In this document: positions 16,589 through 26,500 of the stretch, one piece after another
How the letters are laid out: each line of letters starts with the position of its first letter
Numbering within the stretch: the stretch's first letter is position 1
Assembly: GCF_018332655.1 (NCBI RefSeq)
Contig: NZ_BOQL01000062.1
Location: 1 to 64,000 of the forward strand
DNA: 64,000 bases
Origin: Actinoplanes auranticolor
GTDB taxonomy: Bacteria; Actinomycetota; Actinomycetes; Mycobacteriales; Micromonosporaceae
Direction: 5' to 3'
Translations under genes and position numbers: made by a program
Notes under the pieces: model-generated
Seen by the model: the letters and a program-made list of their open reading frames with translations, nothing else
What the model was told of the DNA's origin: nothing
Database searches by the model: none

Positions 16589-17613
16589 CCGGATTATTGT
16601 CGGGCGCGCGCCAGACGATCGGTCAATATTTCAGCCTGGTCAGCTTCCTTCCTTCACTCTTTCTGGTGTCGTACTGCTCAGTCCTGATCAGCACTGGAGC
16701 ACTCACCGGTCCGCCCGACCATAGCGGCATCCGAGACGCCCTCGCTAAGGTGGATCTTGGCGGCGCGGCAGCGCTGAGCCTCGTGGCCCTCGCCGTCAGC
16801 GTTGTGATGCATCCCCTGCAGTACATGATTGTGCAGTTGACCGAAGGATACTGGGGCCTGGGAACGCTGTCGCGGCGCACACGTTCCCTAGCGGTGGATC
16901 GTCATATCCGGCGTCGGGAAGCTATCTATGAATTGCGGAAGGACGCCGAGAGGGTACGAGCCGCGCTCGAGCAATCGGGGAAAGCTCCCACCGCGGACGT
17001 ATACCAAGAGTTACTTACCCTTCACTATGAGTCATGGCGATTGAGTTCCGACTATCCGGAGTCCGCTGACCATGTCATGCCGACGCGTCTGGGCAACGTC
17101 CTTCGCCGTTATGAGGTAGGCGCTGGCGAGCCTTTCGGGTTGCCCGCCTCCGCGCTTTTGCCGTTAGTGGGTCTTGTCGCGCCAGTCAACGAACTGAACT
17201 ACCTGAACGACCGGCGCTCGGCGATGGATCTCGCCGTCCGCACTGCGGCCGTCTTCGCCATCGCTTTCGGCATCAGCGTGGTCTTCTTCTGGGACGACGG
17301 GTTGTGGTTGCTGACCGCTCTCGTCCCGTACGCTCTTGCGTACCTGTCCTACCGGGGTGCCATCGTGCAGGCGCACGACTACGGCAACGCGATGGCCAAT
17401 GTCGTCGCCATGAACCGCTTCGCCCTATACGAGCGCCTGCATCTGGAACTGCCGAACAACGTCCAGGAGGAGCGCGATCTGCACGGCAAGTTGCGCCCGA
17501 TGTTTGATTTACAGCCCCTACAGACGCTGACGTTCAAGCATCCCGAACCACCACCGCTTGCGGTCGGCCTCGCGCCGAGCCCGCCCGCCAGCAATCAGCC
17601 GGCGCCAGAATGA
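16585..17613 (+). CDS. Multi-span membrane protein of unknown function
   Basis: 342 residues, coupled by ATGA to the preceding small membrane protein. Hydrophobic spans are visible at about 20-42, 60-80, 212-228 and 232-250. Between the second and third lies a 130-residue charged, helical cytosolic-type region (RHIRRREAIYELRKDAERVR). A soluble, Pro-rich tail ends the protein. Four-span proteins with a long central loop and a small partner occur near prokaryotic defence genes, but I see no motif that assigns this one. Confidence 0.65.
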   Translation: MTGLLSGARQTIGQYFSLVSFLPSLFLVSYCSVLISTGALTGPPDHSGIRDALAKVDLGGAAALSLVALAVSVVMHPLQYMIVQLTEGYWGLGTLSRRTRSLAVDRHIRRREAIYELRKDAERVRAALEQSGKAPTADVYQELLTLHYESWRLSSDYPESADHVMPTRLGNVLRRYEVGAGEPFGLPASALLPLVGLVAPVNELNYLNDRRSAMDLAVRTAAVFAIAFGISVVFFWDDGLWLLTALVPYALAYLSYRGAIVQAHDYGNAMANVVAMNRFALYERLHLELPNNVQEERDLHGKLRPMFDLQPLQTLTFKHPEPPPLAVGLAPSPPASNQPAPE

Positions 17614-17783
17614 GCACCTGTCCTTCAGGGCAAGCGCTCGATCTCAGCCACCTCGGCTTCGGCCGGCCCCTTGCCAGTCGCCGACGTCGCCGATCAATGT
17701 CCACCGACCACGCATCGGAAGACGCGGAGGTATCGGGATTGACCCAAGAATGTACCTGTTCCATCCCAATCGTTTCGCCATGG

Positions 17784-20279
17784 TCATGACTTGAACGTCT
17801 GGACTCCCCATTTCGCGATGAACGCTTTGCTGTTGAGGCCCCAGGTCGCGAGTTGGGTTGCGAGCTTGTCGTGGTCCCGGTAGTCGTTGTTGACCGCGAG
17901 GGCCGCAGCATACTTCTTCAAGGTCTCACGCAGCTGGGCGAGTTTAGCGAACGTGATGACTTTGGAGCCGAAGCGCGCCGATGCCTGCTTGTGCAGGGCG
18001 TTGGTATTGTGGATCAACACGGGGGTCGCTGTGCAGGTGCGGTCGTACTTCTCGTGGAACCAGTCCATCGAATGCGACAGCTGTTCGGCGTCGTGGCGCC
18101 AGATAGCGTCTGACGTGCTGCCGCTCTTGCACTCGATTACCACATATGCCAGCTCGCCCAGGGACCAGAGGACGTCTGGGCCTTCCCCGGTTTCCCGCTC
18201 AGGGCGTTGGGCGCTGAACCCTACATGCAGGGCGAGGTCATGTATGGCCTGCTCGAAGCTCGGCACGCGGGCTGGATCTGTATCAGGAACGAGGTCGTCC
18301 ACGAGTGCGCCGATGCCCAGGACTAGTTCGTTTCCGTCTTTGTAGCGTTTAGTCAGGTACTCTGCGGACTGCCGAGCCTGATCGGCGATGCTTCTTAGGC
18401 GGTGGTACTCGACTCCGTCGCGCGGGCGTAGCACGGCCTTGTTGTCGGTCTGTGCGGACTTCTGCAGTTGCATCGCTGCGGCAGGGTCGGTTAGGTGGAG
18501 GTAGCCGGCAGCGCGTTGCTTTAGCCATCCACGATGCCGGCGCTCGATAGTGGTGGCATTGATGGCAGCCCGCATCGCGTCGTGGGCCTCACTGAAGCGG
18601 CCGAGTTCGGCCAGCCGGAACGCCTCCCGCTCCGCAACCGCGACTTCCGAAACGGTGCTGGTGGTCGGGTAGGTGACACCGTCGAGCGCGTCGCGGCTGG
18701 CGGAGACCCACGCAGCGTCACGATCCAGGCATTGATCGATTACGCTGCCGAGATCTACGAAGGGTTTGCCATAGAGCATATCGGCGACCTCGGCAGACAG
18801 TTCGAGCTGCGCTCGGGTAGCCGGGCTGAACTTGGCCGCAGCGTGGTGCAAGCGCTGGGTGAGTTTCGGGCCGATGAGGAGGACGACGCAGTGGTCGTCA
18901 TTAGATCGGACTCCGCGGCCCATGCCCTGTTCGATGCGCTGGATCTGGCGAGTGATCATCGCTTGGCTCTCGTCCAGCGCGAGAGCTTCGATGCGTTCGA
19001 GGGCGCTATACGCCTCGGGGAGCCCGTCAAGGGCGAGAATGCGACAGGCCTTCCGGGGCAGGTCGATGCCGTCGTACTTATTGATCAAAACGACGAGTCC
19101 CACGTGGCCAGCTCGCAGGGCACGAACACCGTCGTGAATGGTGCTGCTGTCGTGGACGGCGTTGGCAACGTCGCGCCAGAATCCGGCGCGGCGGCCGGAC
19201 GGAATAATTACGACTACATTGTGGACCCGGGCTTGCTCGACAAGGAAGTCACGTACTTGCTCATCGCTAGTACCGGGGAAAGTCTCCAACGGCGTGAGGA
19301 TCATGCGATCGCCCAGGTCGTCCGCCGTCAGCGGTGTGATGGGGGTTGCGACCGTCGCCGAGGCGGCGTCGAAGTGTGTCACCAGGACGCTGTCGTCGGC
19401 CAAGGTAGCAGTCAGGTAGATGCGGCGTCGCGCGGCGGCAAGGCTGGGGATTCGGTCGATGGGTGGGCACGGCGGTCGAATTTCGATGGCACTATAGGTG
19501 ATTGCCACATCGCATAGGTGCAGTACCTCTCGGATAAGCGGCCAGACGAACTTGAATGCGTTGTTACTGTCGTGGTGTGGGTGCAGCCTGTTGAGGACCT
19601 GTTCGCGGCGGTCGGCCCAGGCCCAGTACGGAACTGGCAGGGCAACGCCGGGCACGTCTTCCGCCAAGTCGCGGACGGCCGAGGAGGACTGATCACGCAA
19701 CGCGTCGTCGAATAGGTCGGCCAGTTCGTTGTACGCCGGATGGTCGCGAGGGATGACGAGGGAGAACTGGCGCTCGAGTGTTGCGAGGCATGCGTGTGTG
19801 TCGTCGACCAGCACAGTCCCCATTGGGATGCGCTGACGGGTGTCGCCAACGACTCCGAAAACGGACATCCCGTTAATGACCTTGTGGATGTAAGTGACGA
19901 GGATGGCCTTGCCTGACTGGAAACGCCCCGAGCGAGGATCGTCGGTCGTTTCGACGCCGAGGGCATCCGCTTCGGCTCGGACTTGATCAGCGAGGTAGAT
20001 GTCAGGCGTGATGTAGACGGCCGGACCGATGCCCTCGTTAAGGCAGCTCTTGAGCATCATTAGCCCGACGACCGTCTTGCCGCCGCCGGTGTTCATCTTG
20101 ATCAGCAAGTCGGACTCGGTGCGTCGATCGTGCCAGCTGTCCCAAACTTGAGCCTGCACGTCCCACGGCCGAGCGTACTTCGAGGCGCGCGCCGGCAGCG
20201 CCGTGAAGATTCGTCTCGGCTCGGTGGCGGTGTCCACAACCGACCGCTTTGTCAGCTTGCCGAAGTCAAGTCCCGCCAT
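17784..20279 (-). CDS. SF2 DEAD/DEAH-like helicase with PD-(D/E)xK-like C-terminus
   Basis: 831 residues from the second of two ATGs; AGGAGG stands six bases before it and only three before the first. Helicase motifs: I MNTGGGKT (62-69), II VDDTH (158-162, unusual for DEAH), III YLTATLAD, VI RQIQRIEQGMGRGVR. The C-terminal region near 700-720 reads EGPDVLW, then YVVIECKSG, the spacing of a PD-(D/E)xK nuclease core (Asp...Glu-x-Lys). A helicase joined to such a nuclease resembles restriction or antiphage effectors. No methyltransferase or specificity gene is adjacent, so a classical restriction-modification role is unlikely. It is convergent with the membrane pair. Bases 20280-20526 are a promoter gap. 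Confidence 0.82.
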   Translation of the reverse strand: MAGLDFGKLTKRSVVDTATEPRRIFTALPARASKYARPWDVQAQVWDSWHDRRTESDLLIKMNTGGGKTVVGLMMLKSCLNEGIGPAVYITPDIYLADQVRAEADALGVETTDDPRSGRFQSGKAILVTYIHKVINGMSVFGVVGDTRQRIPMGTVLVDDTHACLATLERQFSLVIPRDHPAYNELADLFDDALRDQSSSAVRDLAEDVPGVALPVPYWAWADRREQVLNRLHPHHDSNNAFKFVWPLIREVLHLCDVAITYSAIEIRPPCPPIDRIPSLAAARRRIYLTATLADDSVLVTHFDAASATVATPITPLTADDLGDRMILTPLETFPGTSDEQVRDFLVEQARVHNVVVIIPSGRRAGFWRDVANAVHDSSTIHDGVRALRAGHVGLVVLINKYDGIDLPRKACRILALDGLPEAYSALERIEALALDESQAMITRQIQRIEQGMGRGVRSNDDHCVVLLIGPKLTQRLHHAAAKFSPATRAQLELSAEVADMLYGKPFVDLGSVIDQCLDRDAAWVSASRDALDGVTYPTTSTVSEVAVAEREAFRLAELGRFSEAHDAMRAAINATTIERRHRGWLKQRAAGYLHLTDPAAAMQLQKSAQTDNKAVLRPRDGVEYHRLRSIADQARQSAEYLTKRYKDGNELVLGIGALVDDLVPDTDPARVPSFEQAIHDLALHVGFSAQRPERETGEGPDVLWSLGELAYVVIECKSGSTSDAIWRHDAEQLSHSMDWFHEKYDRTCTATPVLIHNTNALHKQASARFGSKVITFAKLAQLRETLKKYAAALAVNNDYRDHDKLATQLATWGLNSKAFIAKWGVQTFKS

Positions 20280-20526
20280 CATGGGCCTCCTGTGATTCCC
20301 CGGGTACGGATAGAAACGAACGTCTGGGGCCAGAAAACTCGGTCAGGCCACGTTAGCTGGTCCTTGGTTTCACCCCCGATCGATGCAGGTAATTGACTTG
20401 AACGGGTTCAGAGAATGGACCTTGGCGACTGAACGCGTTCAATTTCACGCACCGCCGTAGGGGATCGGCTCGGACAACTGTACAAGTCGGAATGCACGAC
20501 GGAGTTTCGAGCCCCACAGGCGTGGC

Positions 20527-23500
20527 TCATCGTCGATCCGGCACCAGGCCGAACTCGATGCGTGCCCACTCGGTGAACTCACGCTGGCTGGGTGACATGC
20601 CCTGTCGGCTGTAGCTGTTGGCGACGTAGGTGCCCCAATCGACGTCACCGACTCCGGCCCGGACGCCCACGCTGGCCGCTTCGAGCAGTCCGATACCTAG
20701 CGCGCCGGTGAAGAACACCAGTCGTTCGCCGGCGTTCGGCTCGTCGCGGGCGGTGTAGTAGACGTTGAGCCGCTGGTTGACGTCCTGGGAGGTCAGGCTC
20801 TCCGTGGCCCGGGCGGCGCCCCAGATGGCCAGGCCGAACTGGAGGAACCGGTTGAGCTTCTCGCCGATCTCGGCGGCGACGACCGCCTTGCCGGTGGCCC
20901 AGTTCCGGGCCGTCGCCAGCTTGCCGGTGAACTGCCGCCAAGCAGAGGGCTGTGGCGCCGGCGGTGCCGCCGCGGCCACCTTCTTGGCGAAGGACACGAC
21001 CGGCACCTGTGGCGCGCTCACCGGAGCCGCACCGGTGCCGGGTGCCAACGCGGAGGACAGGTCGCGGGACAGTTTGTTGCCGGCGGCCGCGCTCGTCAGC
21101 TGGCCCTCGGCCTTGACGAAGGTGGCGACCTCGCGGACGGCGGTGTTGTGCGAGTAGGCCAGGTCCTGCGGGGACAGGCTGCCGCCGGCCTGCAGGTGCC
21201 GCATGGACCGCAGGTAGAAGTCGGTGGACTCGATATTCTGCCCAAGCTTGCGCAGCTCGGCGGCGTAGGAGAGGTCGAAGCGCGTCTTGGGACCGGCGTA
21301 GCTATTGTCGAGTAACATCGTCCACGCGTTGCGATAGACGCGTCCCTCGACGGCGCCAGCCGCGGCTGATCCGTACTCCGCCTCCAGCACGTATTTCAAC
21401 CAGCTGCCCGGGATCACATGCTCTCGGGTGAATCCGGGAACGGTGTGCAGCCAGCCGTACCGTCCCGAGCCGAGAATCGTCGGTAGCCCGGTGACCTGAT
21501 GGCCGTCCGGGTCCGCGTACCGGATGGGGTTTCCGCGGCAGTAGACGTAGAGGTTGGGCCCGTCGACCGTCGTGCTCGGATCGGTGCTGATCCAGCGGGC
21601 TAGCCATGGCGCGTAGTACCGCGCTCCGTGGAAGGACAGGCCGCTCTCCTCGTCGCGTTCCTTGCCGGTGTAGCGGTAGCGCTTGCCGACCACGCCGATG
21701 TCGCGGCGCACCGCCTGGCAGGCGGTGGCGCCGTACGGGGTGTATTCCTCGAAGGAGATGACCTCTGCCCGTTCGTCGAGTTCAAGGCTGACCGAGCCGA
21801 GATGGTTGCCGAGTTGGAAGCGGACTAGGCGGGCTGGCACCCCCTGCTCGGTCCCGGACACGCGCGTGTCGATCAGCGCGACCCGTCGTTCGTCGTCCAT
21901 CACGTGCAACGTCTCCCGGACCAGGGCGCCGGTGCCGGTTCGCCGATAGATCTCGAAGCCGCCCAGGTAAAGGCGCGAGCTCCGGATCGTCCCGGGGGCG
22001 GACTCGGTCACCTTGCGGACGCGTTCGCCGGCCGCGTCGTAGACGTACCAGGTCCGTTCACCGTGGTGAGCGACGCCGTCTGTGTCCGAGGCGTTTACCG
22101 CCTGGCGCCGTGACATGCGCATCTGATTGCGCTGGTTCCAGCGGACTTCCTGAAGGTGAGGCATCCGAAGCAAGTTGCCGTGAACGTCGTAGCCGTCGCC
22201 GCCGATGCTGTACGGCTCGACGGCGACACCGACCGCCGTGGTGCTCGACAGTCGGTTGCTGAGGTCCGCCGGTCGCAGCTGACTGCGCTCGGAATAGTGG
22301 TAGGCGCGAGACCAGCCCGGTGTCGCAGGATCCGTGCTCACATGCTGGACGAGTTGCAGGTTGCCCACCTCGTCATGGTGATACCGCTCGAGATACCGGC
22401 CCATCGCGTTGCCGTCCGTGAGCAGTGGCAGGCTGATCCGGTCGCTGTCGCGGTACGAGGCGCTCTGGCCGACGTGTTCTCGTCCGGTCGCCTCGATCAG
22501 GCGATAGACGGCGTCGTAGGTGAAGGTCGCCGTCGGCTCCACACGTTTGTTGCGGAAGAACAGGGTCGGCTGCGCGTCGTCGCGTTGCTCGATGACGTTG
22601 CCGACGGCGTCATGGATGTACGAGAGGCGTTGGAGCGCCACGGTGCCGCGCACGGTGAGCAGCTCTGTCAGGCGCGAGGTGTCCCGGTCGTACGCGTAGC
22701 TGGTGACGGCTCCGTTGGCATAGGCGATCGACACCCGCCGGCCGTTCGCGTCGTAGTTGATGTCCTTGACGATGACCTGGGTGGCGGTCGCCGGATCGAG
22801 CACGGTCGTGGGTTCGGCGGTGAGACCGAGCCACGTGACGATCGATTCGAGCAACCCTCCGGCGTTGTACGCGTGCTGCAGGACGTCGGCGCGGTTCCCG
22901 CTGTGCGGCGGGATCACCTGCACCGGGCGGTCGAGTGCGTCGTACCAGGTGCGGACGGTATACACCTCAGGTTCCAGCGGGACCTGTCCGGACCAGTCGA
23001 GGACGGCGTCGTAGACCCGCGCCACCTGCCGCCGCGATCGCACCAGGTTGCCCTTGAAGTCGAACCGGTCCGTGGTGACCATCCCGGCCTGGTCGCAGAC
23101 CTGGACGACTCTGGTGCGGACGTTTGTCGTCTCCGGGGCCGGCCCGGACTCGCCGTAGGCGACGCGTTCCACCATCAGGGCCTTCGCCTCCCCCGACTTC
23201 AGGAATTTGCGCACCGGGCGGCGCAGGACGTCGTACTCCGTCCATTCCATGGTCCCCGCGCCGTCCCAGGAGCGGATACCGTTGCCGGTGACGTCTTGCA
23301 GGGTCCAGCGTTCGCCCGCCTCCATGCTCGCCTGATGGATGCGGTTGCCGACGATGTCGTAGTCGTGACGCAGCACGACGCGACCCCGGGCGTCGGTGAC
23401 GGTCCGCGGATTGCCTTCCAGGTCCAGGTCTGTTCTGCTGCGGTAGAACCCCTCGGTAGCCGTGGCGAGCGGGGGTGAGTTGCTGTATCGGAACCGGTTG

Positions 23501-26500
23501 TGGGCGACCGTCAGCCAGGGCCGACCCAGGCTGTCGGTGTGCGACACCGCCGGCGTGGCGGCGTGGACCGCGGCCTTCTCCGCCGCGCGTCGTTCGCTCG
23601 CCTGTCGCTGCGGACCGGGCCAGCGCTGTGCGGCCTCGGCGGCTTCCGTCCGAGCCGCGTGCCAGGTGGGCAGGTAGTCCTCCGACGGCATCCCGGTGAA
23701 GTGCGTGCCCACGTCCGGGTCCTGGGCCGGGTCGGCAATCAGTGCGGTGTCGTGCGCGTCCCAGTCCTCCTGGCGCCAGGGACCGAAGACAACCTTCTGC
23801 CAGGTGTGATCGGGGTACAGGGTGGCCACCACCCGGTCCATCGGGTCGTAATACAGCGTCGAACTGACGCCGTGGAGATTCTCGGCCTCGTAACCATGGG
23901 TATTGGAGAAGAAGGGCTCGTACTGGCGTACCGCTTTGTTCTTGTTGTTGAACACGGTCCAGCCACTGCCGATCCACCTGGTCGCGCCGGAGCCGGGCGC
24001 CGGCTCGGCCTGGGCCTTGCGCTGGATCTGCCGGCCGAAGCCGTCCCAGTAGCTGACCGTGGCGTGGATCCGGACCCCGGCGGCCGACACCGGGTCGCCG
24101 GCGTGCGTCTCCCGGGTGAGCGTGACGGCGGCGATCGGCGCAGCCAGGGGCGCGGCCGCGGGACGACTGGCGTGCAGGTCGTAGACGATGCGCGTGGTCG
24201 CCTTGCCGAGAGCCGCCACGGCCTGCGGGCCCAGCGGGTCGGTCAGGACCGCCTCGATCTCGGCCCGGGCCAGATCCGGCCGGAAGGCCGCCGACAGGAC
24301 GTCGCCGGCGGCCGGACTCTGCTCCGGTTTGCCCATCGTGGCCGTGCCCACCACCATGCCGAGCGTGTCGAAGGCGGTCGCGACCCGGTTGCGGTTGGCG
24401 TCCATTATCAGTGCGGGCTGCAGCACCCGGTAGTCCATCCCGGACCTGACAACGGGCCGTTCGGGATCGGTGTCTCGCTCACCGACGGTGACTCTGTTGC
24501 CGCAGGCGTCGCAGGTCTCCTGCACCAGCAGGTCATGGCTGTCGTAGGTGACCACGCTCTCGGTGCGGGCAGTGGAGGTGTGGAAGGGATCGCGGAACCT
24601 GCAGGGGAGAAAGAAGTGCCGGCGTGCGTAGGACAGCTCCGCGGCGGTCGACGCGTCGGGGGCGGGGGAGTAGTGGACGCGCCCCGACGGCATCCACCAG
24701 TTCGCGTCTTCCGCACCCGCTACGTAGCCTGCTTCGCGCAGCATTTTGTCGGGCACGCGATCGCCGTAGACGGCACTCACGAGACCGGGTGTGAGGGCGA
24801 GCGTGTAGGTCTCGAAGGGCAGTGCCAGCGGGTGCAGGGTGTGCGGCGGCAGCGGGCCGCTGAGGTCGTCGCGGCGGTAGACCGTACGGATGTGCTCGAT
24901 CGTTCGTTTCCGGAGTTGGGCCGAGGCATCGGTTGCCTCGTAGTCGACGGGCATTGCCGCCGATGCGGCGGCGAGCACCTGCTCGAAGCTGAACCTCGGC
25001 TGGTCCGGCGGAAGGACGAGGCCGTGGATCTCGTACGTCCGGGTCTCGCTCGGCAGCGGGGCACGGAAGTTCTGTGCGGTGTCGATCGCGTTGGTCACCC
25101 GGTTGTAGGTATACGTGGCGAGCAGGCGCGCCTGGACAGCCTGCTCCTCGGGGGCCAATCCGGGCTCGGGTCGCCGCCGGCCGTAGCCGATGGTGACGGT
25201 TCGCAGCACGTTCCCGTACGGGTCGACCTCGAGGTCGAGCGTGTGTGTCACGCGCGGGTCGGCCGGCTCGCGTTCGTAGTGATAGGTGATGGCCTCGTGC
25301 TGGTGGGTGGCGAAGACGGCATGCTCGTTGGTCCCCCTGGGCTGCGACATCCGTACGGCCAGGTTCTGCTCGGTGACGACGTACGGGTGGGCGGCGCGCG
25401 CCGTGCCGTCCTGGGCGTAGGTCTCCTGGCGCAGCATGGAGCCCTTGAGCGCGCGGCAGGCCTCCCGTTCCTCGGCGGCGGTGAGGTCGCCGGGCAGCAC
25501 TGTATCCGCGAGGAGCAGCGATCGCGCTTGCGCGTCGGTCGCGCTGGGTTCGCGGTAGTACTCGCCGGTGTCCGTGGCGTCCAGCAGGCCCGCGTAGTAA
25601 TCGGAGACGTGCTGCCCGCCAGCGTGGTAACCGGTGTGGAACCAGGTACGCGTGTGTGCCGGCGGCACGTCGCGGGAGGACGACGTGACCTGTTCGGCGT
25701 TCCAGCTCTCGACCATCCCGAAGCCCCGGAACTCCCGCTCCACGAAGTGGCCGTGGTGGTAGGTGTGGCGGCTGACGAGGCGGTTGCCGGTGACCAGGTC
25801 GTGCGTCTCGATCCGATCGATCACCTGGACGGGGAAGGGCAGCCGGGTGATCCAGGGCCGGCCGGCGAGCAGGTCGTCGAGGTAGAACCGCGTGGAGGAG
25901 GAGTAGTGGACCTTCGTCCGCGTGCCGAGGTTGTTGTCGGCCCGGGTCAGCAGATACGGCTTACGGCCCTGGAGCAGGTCGATGTAGTGCAGTGCAGGCC
26001 GGCCGGCCTCGGGTGACCGTGGCGTCCACACGACGCAGGCGGTGCCCTGGCCGAGGAGGTCCACGACCTCCAGCGATCGCGCGGCTTCCCGCGCGGTGAC
26101 CTGCGGTAGCGTCACCGGATCGCGCCAGGCGTTGCCCGACTGGTTGAGGAAGATCCGCAGGCCGTCGTGGGCCGGATAGACTATGTCGGTGGCACCGGAG
26201 CCGTCGACGTCGGCCAGCCTGAGCCGTTGCGGGTCGAACAGGTCCGGCCGGTCGAACCACGGCGCGTTGTCCATGACGACCTTGCGGCCGAAGCGGCCGT
26301 ACCCGAGGTTCGGCCAGTACACGACCTCCCCGTTGCGGATCCGCAGCAGATCGGTGAGTCCGTCGCCGGAGCAGTCGGCCAGGAAGGTCGCCTCCGCGTC
26401 GTCCAGATACAGCAACGTCGCGGCGGCTTCCGCGTCGCAAGCGTCGATAACCCGGCGGGCGGCGTCGTATCCGTCCCGCGTCAGCGACGGATACCACACG

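Noticed and set aside
17784..20279. Type I or III restriction enzyme
   Set aside because: No methyltransferase or specificity gene lies beside it, so a classical restriction-modification label is not supported.
23500..26016. 838-residue open frame on the plus strand
   Set aside because: It is antisense to the TcB-C coding frame, which has continuous family motifs. The antisense frame is Val/Arg/Gly-rich with no domain, as expected from high GC codon bias.
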